A stretch of 64,000 nt of DNA from Streptosporangiaceae bacterium (GTDB lineage: Bacteria > Actinomycetota > Actinomycetes > Streptosporangiales > Streptosporangiaceae): positions 1 to 64,000 of the forward strand of contig JAFARZ010000077.1 of the NCBI GenBank assembly GCA_019245115.1. The letters run 5' to 3'. Below are positions 17,621 through 27,494 of this stretch, one piece after another. Each line of letters starts with the position of its first letter. Position 1 is the stretch's first letter. The translations under genes and the position numbers were made by a program. Below the pieces are notes generated by a model that worked only from the letters and a program-made list of their open reading frames with translations, did no database searches and was not told the origin of the DNA.

Positions 17621-17639
17621 CGCAATCCTCCGTAACAGA

Positions 17640-19232
17640 TCAGGCGACCTTGGCCAGAGCCGCGGCCGGCCGCAGCCGCGCGGCACGCCATCCGCCGAAT
17701 ATGCCGGCCACGAGGCCGCCGACCACCGCCAGCAGGACCGCGAGCAAGATGACGGTGCCGCTCACCGACGCGTGCAGGGGGACGCTCACGGTGTGGGCGG
17801 CGTCGCTGGCGGCGCGCGCCGCGCTGAACCTGGCGCTGTTAGCACCACCGCCGCCACCGCCACCACCGCCGAAGCCGCCACCGCCGCCACCGCCGCCGAA
17901 GCCGAAGTTCCTGGCCCCGCCGGGGGTGGCTGAGCCGGTGGTCGTCGCCACCGTGGCTGACAGCTTGTGCGAGAACCTGGATACCAGCTCCGCTCCGCCG
18001 AAGCCGAGCCCGACGCCGATCAGGCCGCCGATGATGCCCATGGCGATCGTCTCGCCCATCACCTGGCCGATGATCCGGCGGCTCTTCCAGCCGAGCGCCT
18101 TGAGCGTGCCGAACTCACGAACCCGACGCGATACCGCGGCCATTGTCAGCAGCGACGCGAGCAGGAACGCGGCGACCAGGACCGCGATCGCCAGCCACTT
18201 GCCCAGGTTGTTGGCCAGGCTGGACGCGTTGCTCAGCGATCCGGTGATCTCGCTGGCCAGATCGCTGGACGTGGTCACCGTCGTGCCTGGCAGCGCTCTC
18301 TGGATCGAGCTCTGCACCGCGCCGATGTCGCCCGAACTCGAAGCCGCGACGTAGATGGTGTTGATGTCGTTCTTCATGGCGGACAGGTTCTGCGCGACGG
18401 CCAGCGGGACGTACACGTCTGAGGGGTTGTCGCCGGCCGGTTCGCTGACGATGCCGATGACCTTGAAGTTTGTCGCGGTCCCCGAACTGTTGCCGACGGC
18501 GATCGTGGAGCCGACGGACAGCTTGTTCTGGGTCGCGTAGGACGAGTCGAGCACGGCGACATCGGCGGAGGCGTCGGACGTGGCGAATGTCCGCCCGGAG
18601 CTGAGCTTGCCCGAGCTGAGCGGGCCGAGCTCGCCGTTGTTCAGGTCGACGCCTTCGACGGAGAACGACCCGAAGTTGAAGTTGCTGCGGAAGTTCTGCC
18701 CGCCGTTGTCGGCGCCTCCCCCGCCGGCGCCCGCACCTCCTGCACCGCCGCCACCCGCACCGCCGCCACCCGCACCGCCGCCGCCCGCACCGCCGCCGTT
18801 GAAGTTGATCGCGGGCATGGTGCCGCTGATGGTGGTGTCGGTGAGTGTCAGTCCGCCTGCCGCGGCCGCCACGTCATGGACGCTGGCGACGGTCTGCACC
18901 GACGACGAGCTGATCGAGGCCAGCGCCGCGCCTTGCCGCAGCGTGCTGTTGTTGATCTTGGTGCCGGCCGCCGGTCGCTTGCCGGTCCCGGTGCGGAATC
19001 CGAATCCGAACGAACCCGGCGTGAACGACCCGGCCGCGGGCGCCTTGGTCACGGTGACGTCCGTACCCACGCCGTACAGCGCGTGCAGCACCGTGCCCTG
19101 CGCGTTCTTGACGCCCGACGAAGCCGCCGTCACGGTGATCACCAAACCGATACCGAGCGCAAGCCCGAGCGCGATGAAGACCGCCTGACGCATACGTCTG
19201 CGCAGCTCACGTCGCAAATAGGTGAAGAACAT
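17640..19232 (-). CDS. ABC transporter permease (FtsX/MacB type) with Gly-rich insertions
   Basis: The 530-residue protein has one membrane helix at the N-terminus (residues about 15-38), a large extracytoplasmic MacB-type domain and three helices in the C-terminal third. Two stretches are unusually Gly-rich: one around residue 150 and one near residue 440, between transmembrane helices. Both come from GGN codon repeats and look like flexible, slippage-prone linkers. It lies 19 bases before its ATPase gene and is surely cotranscribed with it. The transported molecule cannot be read from the sequence. Confidence 0.88.
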   Translation of the reverse strand: MFFTYLRRELRRRMRQAVFIALGLALGIGLVITVTAASSGVKNAQGTVLHALYGVGTDVTVTKAPAAGSFTPGSFGFGFRTGTGKRPAAGTKINNSTLRQGAALASISSSSVQTVASVHDVAAAAGGLTLTDTTISGTMPAINFNGGGAGGGGAGGGGAGGGGAGGAGAGGGGADNGGQNFRSNFNFGSFSVEGVDLNNGELGPLSSGKLSSGRTFATSDASADVAVLDSSYATQNKLSVGSTIAVGNSSGTATNFKVIGIVSEPAGDNPSDVYVPLAVAQNLSAMKNDINTIYVAASSSGDIGAVQSSIQRALPGTTVTTSSDLASEITGSLSNASSLANNLGKWLAIAVLVAAFLLASLLTMAAVSRRVREFGTLKALGWKSRRIIGQVMGETIAMGIIGGLIGVGLGFGGAELVSRFSHKLSATVATTTGSATPGGARNFGFGGGGGGGGFGGGGGGGGGANSARFSAARAASDAAHTVSVPLHASVSGTVILLAVLLAVVGGLVAGIFGGWRAARLRPAAALAKVA

Positions 19233-19380
19233 CTGGACTCCCTAGGGGACCAACGCCGCCGATTGGCGGCGCCGAGGCCCCGGCCAGGGACGGCCCAGGG
19301 GCCCAGCGCCAGTCCAGATCTTCTACCTGGATTCTGAAAATGTCCTGAGCAGCACCTACGGAATTGCTGCTACTGCCCGG

Positions 19381-20382
19381 CTAACCACGCATAGCCCGGA
19401 TCGACTCCTTCAGCGACCCCATCGTGGCGAGCACCGCCGAAGGCTCGTAGCCGCAGTGCGCCATGCAGTTCGCGCACCGGGGATCGCGACCCCGTCCGAA
19501 CGCATCCCAGTCCGTGTTCTCGATGAGCTCCCGGTATGACTTGACGTATCCGTCGGCGAGCAGGTAACACGGCACCTGCCAGCCGAGCAGCGAGTACGAC
19601 GGGATTCCCCACGCGGTGCAGCCGAAGTCGACCTTCCCCTCCAGGAAGTCCAGGAACAGCGGCGAGTGGTTCAGCCGCCACTTCCGCCGCCGCCCGTCCG
19701 CGAACGACTTCCGGAACAGCTCCCGGGTCTCGTCCACGCCGAGGAAGTGCTCCTGGTCGGGCGCCTTCTCGTACGCGTAGGCCGGCGAGATCTGCATCTG
19801 GTCGACGCCGAGGTCGTCGTTGAGGTAGTTGAGCACGTCGATGACGGTCTGCGCCGTGTCGGTGTTGAAGAAGGTGGTGTTGGTGTTGACCTTGAAGCCC
19901 TTCGACTTCGCCAGACGGATCGCCGCGACCGCCTCGTCGAACACACCCTCCTTGCACACCGACTCGTCGTGCCGCTCCTTCAGCCCGTCAATGTGCACGA
20001 CGAACGCGAAGTACGGCGACGGCTTGAACTTGTCCAGCTTCTTCGGCAGCAGCAGCGCGTTGGTGCACAGGAAGACGAACTTCTTCCGCTTGATCAACTC
20101 CGACACGATCACGTCGATCTGCGGGTGCATCAGCGGCTCACCGCCGGCCAGCGACACCATCGGCGCGCCGCACTCCTCGATCGCACCGATCGCCTGCTCA
20201 ACAGGCATCCGCTGCTTCAAGATCGTGTGCGGCTGCTGGATCTTGCCGCACCCGGCGCACTTCAGGTTGCACGCGAACAGCGGCTCCAGCTCCACCAGCA
20301 GCGGGAACTTCTTGTTCCCCTTCAGCTTCTGCTTGATCAGGTATGAACCGACCGCCAGCGACTGACGCAATGGCATGGACAT
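19381..20382 (-). CDS. hpnH: Adenosylhopane synthase, radical SAM (HpnH)
   Basis: This 333-residue radical SAM enzyme joins the 5'-deoxyadenosyl group to hopene, giving adenosylhopane, the first step of bacteriohopanepolyol side-chain building. The cluster motif is CNLKCAGC (CxxxCxxC form, about residues 38-45), followed by GGEPLMHP, and the C-terminal region contains the family's extra cysteines (GCTAWG, CYLLADGY, CANCMAHCGYEP). It is the last gene of the hopanoid operon; its ATG follows directly on the stop codon of the hpnG-ispH gene (TAAATG). Confidence 0.95.
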   Translation of the reverse strand: MSMPLRQSLAVGSYLIKQKLKGNKKFPLLVELEPLFACNLKCAGCGKIQQPHTILKQRMPVEQAIGAIEECGAPMVSLAGGEPLMHPQIDVIVSELIKRKKFVFLCTNALLLPKKLDKFKPSPYFAFVVHIDGLKERHDESVCKEGVFDEAVAAIRLAKSKGFKVNTNTTFFNTDTAQTVIDVLNYLNDDLGVDQMQISPAYAYEKAPDQEHFLGVDETRELFRKSFADGRRRKWRLNHSPLFLDFLEGKVDFGCTAWGIPSYSLLGWQVPCYLLADGYVKSYRELIENTDWDAFGRGRDPRCANCMAHCGYEPSAVLATMGSLKESIRAMRG

Positions 20383-21855
20383 TTAGTGTCGAACCTCCTT
20401 GGGCAGCCCGAACCGGATTGACTCCGTGGTCGTCACCCGCTCGGACACAGAAACCGGGCCAAGCCCGGACAGCGCTGACACGATCTCGGACACCACGGCG
20501 GGCGGCGCTGACGCCCCCGCGGTGATCCCGACCTTCGACGCGCCGGCCAGCCAGCCGACCTCTATATCAGACGCGCCGTCGATCAGGTAGGCGGGCGTCC
20601 CGGCCCGCTCGCAGGTCTCCACCAGCCGGACCGAGTTGGACGAGTTCTTCGATCCGGCCACCAGCACGACGTCCGACTCGGCCGCGATGGCCCGCACCGA
20701 GGCCTGCCGGTTGGTGGTGGCGTAGCAGATGTCGTCGCTGCCCGGCACCCGGATATCCCGGAACCGCGACCGCAGCGTACCCGCCACCTCGGCGGCCTCA
20801 TCCACCGACAGCGTGGTCTGCATCAGGTACGCGACCTTGGACTCATCCGCCGGACGTAGCGCGGCCACATCGTCGGCCGTCTGCACCAGGACCATCGACG
20901 AAGGCGCCTCGCCCAGCGTGCCCTCGACCTCCTCATGCCCGGCATGCCCGATCAGCGCCACCGTGTACCCGTCGGCCGCGAACCGGCGCGCTTCGGCGTG
21001 CACCTTGGACACCAGCGGGCACGTCCCGTCGATCACCGACAGCCCGCGCTGGGACGCCTCGGCCCGGACCGCCGGCGACACTCCGTGCGCGGAGAAGACC
21101 ACGGTGGCCCCGTCCGGCACCTGATCCAGTTCGTCGACGAATACGGCACCGCGTCCGGCCAGGTCCGCCACGACCCGCTTGTTGTGCACGATCTCCTTGC
21201 GTACGTACACCGGCGCGCCGCGCTGCTCCAGCGCCCGCTCCACGATCTCGATGGCCCGGTCGACTCCCGCGCAGAACGACCGCGGCCCGGCCAGCAGCAC
21301 CTCACGCGCCGCACACGCCGCGGCCCACCGCTCCACCACCGGCGCGGCTTTGGTCAGGGAACGCAACGCGGCCAGCCCACCGGACACGATGTGCCCCGCC
21401 GACCTGTCGGGCGTGTCCGATATTGCCCGGATCACCGCGACGGGCCGGTCACCCGCGGCTTTCACCAGGGGCGCGGATTCCATGTCCACGCAGATGGCGC
21501 CGGTGGCGGCCAGCTTGGCCCGCTCCCGCTTCCGGACCAAGTGGTCCACCGTGGCTACCGGCCCCAGGTGCACCCGCAGCCCCGCCCGCCGCAGTTCTTG
21601 CCCCAGCAACAGCGCGGCGGGGGTGGCGTCTGAGACCACGACATCGCCCGGGCTGAGGTCCGCGGTGAGCCCTCCACCGACCCCCATTACCACCATTTGA
21701 ACGAACGAGCTGTGGCTGATCTCCCGAGCACGCTTCTCGGCACGGGCGGTCCCGTATCCGGTGCGCAGCACGGTCGTGTCAGCGGACTTCAGCCCGCGCC
21801 GGACCGCCCGCGCCTCGATACCCAGCGGCGAGCAGATCAGCAGCCCGTCTGTCAT
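20383..21855 (-). CDS. HpnG-type nucleoside phosphorylase fused to IspH (HMBPP reductase)
   Basis: This 490-residue protein has two enzyme domains. Residues about 1-185 are a purine/MTA-phosphorylase-like domain ([18 protein letters not shown]), as in HpnG, which removes adenine from adenosylhopane to give ribosylhopane. Residues about 188-485 are IspH/LytB, the iron-sulfur enzyme that makes IPP and DMAPP in the MEP pathway. The three cluster cysteines are in [22 protein letters not shown] and [10 protein letters not shown], and the catalytic Glu is in HEEVEGT. The frame is continuous with no stop between domains. It overlaps the squalene-hopene cyclase gene by four bases. The fusion couples isoprenoid supply and hopanoid tailoring in one polypeptide. 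Confidence 0.9.
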   Translation of the reverse strand: MTDGLLICSPLGIEARAVRRGLKSADTTVLRTGYGTARAEKRAREISHSSFVQMVVMGVGGGLTADLSPGDVVVSDATPAALLLGQELRRAGLRVHLGPVATVDHLVRKRERAKLAATGAICVDMESAPLVKAAGDRPVAVIRAISDTPDRSAGHIVSGGLAALRSLTKAAPVVERWAAACAAREVLLAGPRSFCAGVDRAIEIVERALEQRGAPVYVRKEIVHNKRVVADLAGRGAVFVDELDQVPDGATVVFSAHGVSPAVRAEASQRGLSVIDGTCPLVSKVHAEARRFAADGYTVALIGHAGHEEVEGTLGEAPSSMVLVQTADDVAALRPADESKVAYLMQTTLSVDEAAEVAGTLRSRFRDIRVPGSDDICYATTNRQASVRAIAAESDVVLVAGSKNSSNSVRLVETCERAGTPAYLIDGASDIEVGWLAGASKVGITAGASAPPAVVSEIVSALSGLGPVSVSERVTTTESIRFGLPKEVRH

Positions 21856-24023
21856 CTGTCCTCCCGCACATAACGGCCCAGAGCGGTGACCGGGAACGAG
21901 AGCCGGTACATGTGGTAGTTGATGTAGAAGTCACGCGGGAACCCGGTCCCGGTGAACCACGGCTCGTCCCAGGAGCCATCGGAGCGCTGTGTCCGCGCCA
22001 GCCACCGCACGCCTCGCGTGACCGCCTCGCTGTCCCGCTCACCGGCGGCCAGCAGCGCCAGCAGCGCCCACGCGGTCTGCGACGCGGTGGATTCACCCTG
22101 GCCACCCAGCGCGGGATCATCATAGGAGCGCAGGTCCTCGCCCCAGCCACCGTCGTCGTTCTGGTGCGCTTCCAGCCAGGCGACCGCGCGGCGAATGCAC
22201 GGCTTGTTCGGCCGCACCCCGGCCGCGATCAGCGCGGGGACCACCGCACCGGTCCCGTAGATGTAGTTGGCGCCCCAGCGGCCGAACCAGGAACCATCCG
22301 GCTCCTGGGCCTTCAGCAGCCAGACGACGCCGCGCCGGCACGCGTCAGATGTGGCCTGGCCTTCGGCGGCGTATGCCTCCACGATGTGCGCGGTCACGTC
22401 CGCCGACGGCGGGTCGATGACCGCGCCGAAGTCGCAGAACGGCAGCTTGTTGACGAGCACGCGGGTGTTGTCCGCGTCGAATGCCCCCCAGCCGCCGTCC
22501 TTCGACTGCATACCGGTCAGCCAGTTCATGCCGCGCTCGATCGCGGCCCGGCCGCCGCCTACGTCCGCGCGCCGCAGTGCGAGGACGACCTCCCCGGTGT
22601 CGTCGGTGTCCGGGTAGTTGTCGTTGTCGAACTCGAACGCCCAGCCGCCCGGCGCGACATCCGGCCGCCGCACCTGCCAGTCGCCCGGGCCGCGGATCTC
22701 CTCACCGAGCACCCAGCGGCCGGCGTTGACCAGCGTGGGATGGTCCGGCGGCAGCCCCGCGTCGGCCAGCGCGATCATGGTCAGCACGGTGTCCCACACC
22801 GGCGACTGGCACGCCTCGAGCCGCCGGACCGTTCCATCCGGGGTCTCTTCGGTGATCGTGAACCGGTCCAGCCCGGCTATACCTTTGGCGAGCACGGGAT
22901 GCTCGAGGTCGTAGCCGAGCAGGTTCAGCGCCATCAGCGAGTACACCCAGGGCGGCTGGATACCGCCCCAGCAGCCGTCCTCCTCCTGCCGGGCGATGAT
23001 CCATTCCGCGCACCGCCGCAACGCCGCCCGCCGCACGGCGGCCCCTCCCCACTTTACCGGTCGGTAAAGATGAAGGGCCTTGTCCAGGAGGGTGAACGCC
23101 TTGGACCACGGGTCATCGGCCTTGGCCGGCGGCGTGATGCCGGTGCGGATCTCGTCGATGCCGAACGACAGCGGCCGCGACGGCCGGAAGGACTGCACGA
23201 TCGCCAGCGCGACGATCGTCTGCCGGGCCCAGCACCCCCAGTCGTAGATGTTCAGCGGGAACCACGAAGGAAGGTAGATCAGCTCGGGCGGGATCACCGG
23301 GAGGTCGTCCCACGACCACTTCCCGGACAGCGCGAGCCACATCCGGGTGAACACCCGGGTGGCCTCGACGCCCCCCTTCGCACGGATCCACTCCGCGGCG
23401 CGGAGCATGTGCGGCGCGTCCGGCGCGTCACCGGCCAGTCGCAGCGCCACATAGGCCTCGACGGTCGTGGACAGCTCGCCGGGCCCGCCGTAGAAGTTCG
23501 CCCACGTCCCGTCGGCGCGCTGCTGCGAGCGGATCCACCGTCCGGCGGCGGTCTTGGCCTGCTCGTCGCCGATGCCGAGGAACTCCCGGAGCAGCAGATC
23601 CTCCGCGTCCATCGTCACGTTGGTCTCGAGCTCGCCCTGCCACCACCCCTCAGCATGCTGCAGCCCGAGCAGGTGATCGGTAGCACGCTTCAGCGCTCCA
23701 GCAGCCTCCGCCCCCACACCCGCGTCCGCACCCGCACCCGCCGGGCGCATATCCGACATTTCGTGATTCGTGGGGGTAAGGGATGCCGACGGAGCGGCTT
23801 GGGGCGAGCCGGAAGCACCGCTCGGCGCACTGGACAAGCCCGACATTTCTGGATTTGCGGGGGGACGGGACGCGGACGAGGCGTGGGCTGGGGGTGACTG
23901 CGTGGAGGATTGGAGCCTCGCGGAAGATTGGGTGCCGGTTTCCGGCGCCTTTTCTTCCGGGAGGCGCTTTTCTTCCGCGAGGTGGGCGAGGTCGCTGGGG
24001 GATTTGTCCATAGATGTCACCAT
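21852..24023 (-). CDS. shc: Squalene-hopene cyclase with a repeat-derived N-terminal extension
   Basis: The catalytic part, from about residue 88 ([19 protein letters not shown]), has the multiple QW motifs and the DTDD acid motif (in [14 protein letters not shown]) that start cyclisation of squalene to hopene and hopanol at the membrane. The ATG at 24023 overlaps the end of the prenyl synthase gene; ATG 24011 is an alternative. A much longer frame reaching 24467 would lie inside that gene and is rejected. The first 85 residues are Ser/Pro/Ala/Glu-rich and include EEKAPETG, which is the translation of a dispersed hairpin repeat at 23912-23968. The extension is unlike family members and is probably disordered. 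Confidence 0.93.
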   Translation of the reverse strand: MVTSMDKSPSDLAHLAEEKRLPEEKAPETGTQSSARLQSSTQSPPAHASSASRPPANPEMSGLSSAPSGASGSPQAAPSASLTPTNHEMSDMRPAGAGADAGVGAEAAGALKRATDHLLGLQHAEGWWQGELETNVTMDAEDLLLREFLGIGDEQAKTAAGRWIRSQQRADGTWANFYGGPGELSTTVEAYVALRLAGDAPDAPHMLRAAEWIRAKGGVEATRVFTRMWLALSGKWSWDDLPVIPPELIYLPSWFPLNIYDWGCWARQTIVALAIVQSFRPSRPLSFGIDEIRTGITPPAKADDPWSKAFTLLDKALHLYRPVKWGGAAVRRAALRRCAEWIIARQEEDGCWGGIQPPWVYSLMALNLLGYDLEHPVLAKGIAGLDRFTITEETPDGTVRRLEACQSPVWDTVLTMIALADAGLPPDHPTLVNAGRWVLGEEIRGPGDWQVRRPDVAPGGWAFEFDNDNYPDTDDTGEVVLALRRADVGGGRAAIERGMNWLTGMQSKDGGWGAFDADNTRVLVNKLPFCDFGAVIDPPSADVTAHIVEAYAAEGQATSDACRRGVVWLLKAQEPDGSWFGRWGANYIYGTGAVVPALIAAGVRPNKPCIRRAVAWLEAHQNDDGGWGEDLRSYDDPALGGQGESTASQTAWALLALLAAGERDSEAVTRGVRWLARTQRSDGSWDEPWFTGTGFPRDFYINYHMYRLSFPVTALGRYVREDR
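23912..23968 (+). repeat. Dispersed hairpin repeat inside shc (copy 2)
   Basis: GGAGCCTCGCGGAAGATTGGG, the loop region and CCGGCGCCTTTTCTTCC, followed by GGGAGGC, match the hairpin element at 13768-13822. Here the element lies in the 5' coding part of the squalene-hopene cyclase gene and is read on the opposite strand as [16 protein letters not shown]. The left arm has lost some pairing (GGTGCCGG rather than GGCGCCGG). It shows that an element found elsewhere at gene ends can become coding sequence. Confidence 0.7.
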
Positions 24024-25033
24024 TGACGGGCTGTGATGAACTCGGCGATGGCGGTGAGTTCGGCGCGGACGTCGGTCGGGATGTCGATTTCGGCCAGGCT
24101 GGCGTTCGCCGCGGCCAGCTGGGCGTCCGCTTCGTTCTCGGCCCACTGTCTGCCACCCGCCGCGACCACCAGGTCGGCCGCGCGGACCAGGTCCTGTTCG
24201 GTCAGCGGGTCCGGGCTGGTGAGCAGCGCCCGGAGTTCGGCGCCTTCGGGGAGACCGCTGCTCAGCGCGGCGACGATCGGGAGCGACTTCTTCCGCGAGC
24301 GCAGGTCGGCGCGGACCGGCTTGCCTGTCACCTCGGGCGCGCCCCAGATGCCGAGCAGATCGTCGGTGAGCTGGAACGCGAGGCCGACGTGCGCGCCGAA
24401 ACCGGCCAGGCCCATGGCCAGGGCAGGGGGTGCGCCCAGGTGGACGGCGCCGATGCTGCACGCGCATGCCATCAGGGCCGCCGTCTTGTCACCGGCCATG
24501 TCGAGGCACTCGGCCAGTGTGACGTCATCGCGTTTCTCGAAGGCTAGGTCGTTGCCCTGCCCCGTGATCAGCCGGGTCACCGCCGCGGACAGGCACCGGG
24601 CGGCCCAGGCGCCCTGCGGCGCCTCGGACTCCAGCAGCAGTTCCTGGGCCAGTGCAAGCAGCGCGTCCCCGGCCAGGATCGCCGCGCCGACACCGAACAC
24701 CGTCCACGCGGTGGGGCGATGCCGCCGCTCGGTGTCGCCGTCCATGATGTCGTCGTGCAGCAAGGACCAGTTGTGTACCATCTCGACGGCGACCGCGGCG
24801 GTGACGCCGCGCTCCGGCGGCGTGCCGGCCGCCCGCGCTGACAGCAGCGCCAGCGCCGGCCGCAGGGCCTTGCCGCTTCTGCTCCGGGTCGGGTTCCCCA
24901 TGGCGTCGGCAAAGCCCAGGTGGTAGGCGGCAACCTTGCGGACTTCCGGGGTCAGCCGGACGATCGCTGCCTCCATCGCGGGACCGACCAGGTCTCGCGC
25001 CAGGGCCACACCCTCGGGCATCACAGCAGTCAC
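24017..25033 (-). CDS. Polyprenyl (farnesyl) diphosphate synthase
   Basis: The 338-residue all-alpha prenyltransferase has the first Asp-rich motif LLHDDIMDGDTERR and the second QLTDDLLGIWG. These bind the magnesium-diphosphate of the allylic substrate. In this operon it most likely makes the C15 farnesyl diphosphate used by HpnC/D/E; the chain length is not directly readable. The GTG start overlaps the hpnE stop (GTGA), indicating translational coupling. Confidence 0.92.
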   Translation of the reverse strand: MTAVMPEGVALARDLVGPAMEAAIVRLTPEVRKVAAYHLGFADAMGNPTRSRSGKALRPALALLSARAAGTPPERGVTAAVAVEMVHNWSLLHDDIMDGDTERRHRPTAWTVFGVGAAILAGDALLALAQELLLESEAPQGAWAARCLSAAVTRLITGQGNDLAFEKRDDVTLAECLDMAGDKTAALMACACSIGAVHLGAPPALAMGLAGFGAHVGLAFQLTDDLLGIWGAPEVTGKPVRADLRSRKKSLPIVAALSSGLPEGAELRALLTSPDPLTEQDLVRAADLVVAAGGRQWAENEADAQLAAANASLAEIDIPTDVRAELTAIAEFITARQW

Positions 25034-26628
25034 GGACTTACCCCCAACGGATCGGCGTTAACGGTCACTTTCGGTCCTGCTTGTTGTGCAGAGGTGGCTC
25101 GGTACCGCTCGAGCTCGGCCGCGGCGGCCAGACCGCTGCGAACCGCGCCCTCCATCGTGTCCGGCCACCCAGTGTCGGTCCACGCGCCCGCGAGGACCAG
25201 ACCCGGCAGCCTCGTTGCCGGCACCGGCCGGAGCGCGGCCGTGCCCGGGACCTGCCGGAACGTCGCCCGGCGCTCCCGGGTTACGAAGAACTCGGCCACG
25301 TTAGCATCACGCGCCGCGGGCAGTAGCTCCGCCAGCGCCGGAACGAAGATGTCGCGCAGCTTGGCCACCGGCATGTCCACCCACTCGTCCCCGGCCGACT
25401 GCGACAGCGCGAGGTATTGATGCCCCTTCGCCTGCTCATTCGCCGCGAGGCCGGAGATCCCGGTGCGGTCGAAGATCCACTGGACCGGGGAGTTCACCGC
25501 GGCGACGAACGGCAGGTCCATCACCTTCCGGTCGTAGATCACGTGGATGTTCACGATTGGCGACGCGCCAAGGCCGGACCACCCGGCCACCGTTTCTTCC
25601 GGCAGGGCACCCGCAGGAATCAGCTTCGCCGCCTGCTCCGGCGGAACCGCGAGAACCACTACATCAGCTGAAATGTCGGGATTTGTCTGGGCGGCGAGGG
25701 CGGGATTCTCGGCGGCGGCCGGGCCCGCGGCGGCGGAGACCGGATCCACAGAGGCGGACTCCGCGGAACCGCCGCGAACCAGCTTGATGCGGAACGAAAG
25801 GTTCCGTTCCGCTGCATTAGAGGTACCGGAGGCACTAGAGGTACTAGAGGTACTGGAGGCGTTGGGGTCGATTGGGGCGGCAGAGCCGGATGGGGTGCCG
25901 GGCGGGGTGGGGACTATCGCGGCGACCTTGGTGTTGAGCATCACCTGGGCGCCGAGTCCGGACAGGAGCTTAGCGGCGGCGTCGCCGTGCAGCTCGCCGA
26001 GCGGAAGGGCGGGGACGCCGATGTCGGCCGCGTCTTTGGCGCCCAGCAGGCCGGTCTTCACCACAACCGCGGCGAGGGCCAGGGAGGCGTCGTCACCGTT
26101 TATGTTCAGGGCCGAGACGGCGAACAGGTCCCAGAGCGCGCGGCGGGCGTTCTCGCTCTGACCGTGAGCGGCCAGCCAGTCGCCGAAGCGCTGGGCATCG
26201 ACCGCCGGATCCGCCGGGTCCACGTGGCGCATAGCGAGCGAGGCGCGTGAAACCACCGCCCGTTCGTTCAAATTGAGAAAGGGATACCGCAGCAAAGCCG
26301 GCAGCATGTGCAGCGGGCTCGGGAGCGCGGACCTGCGGAGCCGGGCTGTTCTTTTCACAGCGGGTGCGAGCACCGTTACGTCGAAGCGTGGCTGGAGCGG
26401 CGCGTGGGCGGTCATGCCGAGCTTGGCCAGCAGGTCCTGGTATGCCGTGCAGCAGCGCAGGAACACGTGCTGACCGGTGTCGATGGTCAGGCCGTCGCGG
26501 CTGAACGAGCACGTCGCTCCGCCGAGCCGCGGCTTGGCCTCGAGCACGGTGACCTCCGCGCCGCCGGCGGCGAGCTCGATCGCGGCGGTAAGGCCGGCCA
26601 GGCCGCCGCCGATGACTACCGCCTTCAT
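25030..26628 (-). CDS. hpnE: Hydroxysqualene dehydroxylase (HpnE), FAD-dependent
   Basis: HpnE completes squalene formation by reducing hydroxysqualene. The N-terminus has the dinucleotide-binding motif VIGGGLAGLTAAIELA, then VLEAKPRLGG, and the C-terminus has the FAD-contacting LVLAGAWTDTGWPDTMEGAVRSG. At 532 residues it is roughly 100 longer than usual. The excess is a Ser/Thr/Ala/Pro-rich low-complexity insertion at about residues 235-315, partly made of short DNA repeats (GAGGTACT units near 25815-25860). The end overlaps the prenyl synthase start and the start overlaps the end of hpnD. Confidence 0.93.
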   Translation of the reverse strand: MKAVVIGGGLAGLTAAIELAAGGAEVTVLEAKPRLGGATCSFSRDGLTIDTGQHVFLRCCTAYQDLLAKLGMTAHAPLQPRFDVTVLAPAVKRTARLRRSALPSPLHMLPALLRYPFLNLNERAVVSRASLAMRHVDPADPAVDAQRFGDWLAAHGQSENARRALWDLFAVSALNINGDDASLALAAVVVKTGLLGAKDAADIGVPALPLGELHGDAAAKLLSGLGAQVMLNTKVAAIVPTPPGTPSGSAAPIDPNASSTSSTSSASGTSNAAERNLSFRIKLVRGGSAESASVDPVSAAAGPAAAENPALAAQTNPDISADVVVLAVPPEQAAKLIPAGALPEETVAGWSGLGASPIVNIHVIYDRKVMDLPFVAAVNSPVQWIFDRTGISGLAANEQAKGHQYLALSQSAGDEWVDMPVAKLRDIFVPALAELLPAARDANVAEFFVTRERRATFRQVPGTAALRPVPATRLPGLVLAGAWTDTGWPDTMEGAVRSGLAAAAELERYRATSAQQAGPKVTVNADPLGVSP

Positions 26629-27485
26629 CGGATCCTCCTGGTCAGAGCGCGGACCGCGACCGCCGCCTTCTGACTGGCGGGCAGGCTGACGCGACCGCGC
26701 AGCACCGCCGTCGGGTCCGCGGCGATGCGTTCAAGGAGCCGACGATATATCCCAGCCATCGCGCCGGTGCAGGCGGCACTCCGCCAGTCCAGCATCGGTA
26801 GCAGGCGCCATCCGGTGGCATACCAGTCACGGGCGCGCTCGACCTCGTACTCGACGAGCTTCCCGAACTGGGGCTCGTGCGCGCCGGGGCCTTCGGCGCG
26901 GGTCAGGTCGCAGTCGAACTTCTTGAGGTCCTCGGCCGGGAGGTACACCCGGCCATTGGCATGGTCCTCCCGGATGTCTCGCAGAATGTTGGTGAGCTGC
27001 AGCGCCACGCCGAGCGAGTCGGCGATGACCGGGGCCTCCGGATCGGCGGAGCCGAAGATGCCCAGCGACAGGCGGCCGATCGACCCCGCGACGCAGCGGC
27101 AATAGTGCAGCAGGTCCTCGAACGTCTGGTAGCTGGTGCCGCGTACGTCCGCGACGCAGCCGTCGATCAGCTCGCCGAAGGCCTCGATCGGCACCTGCGG
27201 GAACCGTTCGGCCGTGTCGGCCAGCGCGATGAGAACCGGATCGTCGCTACCCGCCAGGCTGCCCACCGAATGACGGGCCTGTTCGAGCTGGTAGAGCTTG
27301 GTCTCGGCGGGCAGGTCGCCATCGCCGATGTCATCGATGCGCCGGGCGAACGCGTAGATGGTGGCCAGGCCGTGCCGTTTGACCGGAGGCAGCAACCGGA
27401 TGCCATATGCGAAGTTCCTGGCCTGCGACCACGTGATCCGCTCGCATTCACGGTAGGCCCGCTCGAGTTCTTCTCCAGTTGGCAT
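26625..27485 (-). CDS. hpnD: Presqualene diphosphate synthase (HpnD)
   Basis: The 286-residue protein is a trans-isoprenyl diphosphate synthase of the squalene/phytoene type. It condenses two farnesyl diphosphates to presqualene diphosphate. The two Asp-rich motifs are RRIDDIGDG and LTNILRDIREDHANGRVYLP. Its stop overlaps the hpnE start in ATGA. It lies ten bases after hpnC. Confidence 0.93.
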   Translation of the reverse strand: MPTGEELERAYRECERITWSQARNFAYGIRLLPPVKRHGLATIYAFARRIDDIGDGDLPAETKLYQLEQARHSVGSLAGSDDPVLIALADTAERFPQVPIEAFGELIDGCVADVRGTSYQTFEDLLHYCRCVAGSIGRLSLGIFGSADPEAPVIADSLGVALQLTNILRDIREDHANGRVYLPAEDLKKFDCDLTRAEGPGAHEPQFGKLVEYEVERARDWYATGWRLLPMLDWRSAACTGAMAGIYRRLLERIAADPTAVLRGRVSLPASQKAAVAVRALTRRIR

Positions 27486-27494
27486 CGCTCGGTC

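Noticed and set aside
24017-24467. N-terminal extension of the squalene-hopene cyclase frame to 24467
   Set aside because: It is an antiparallel-free, same-strand shadow of the prenyl synthase gene with Arg/Pro-rich out-of-frame composition.
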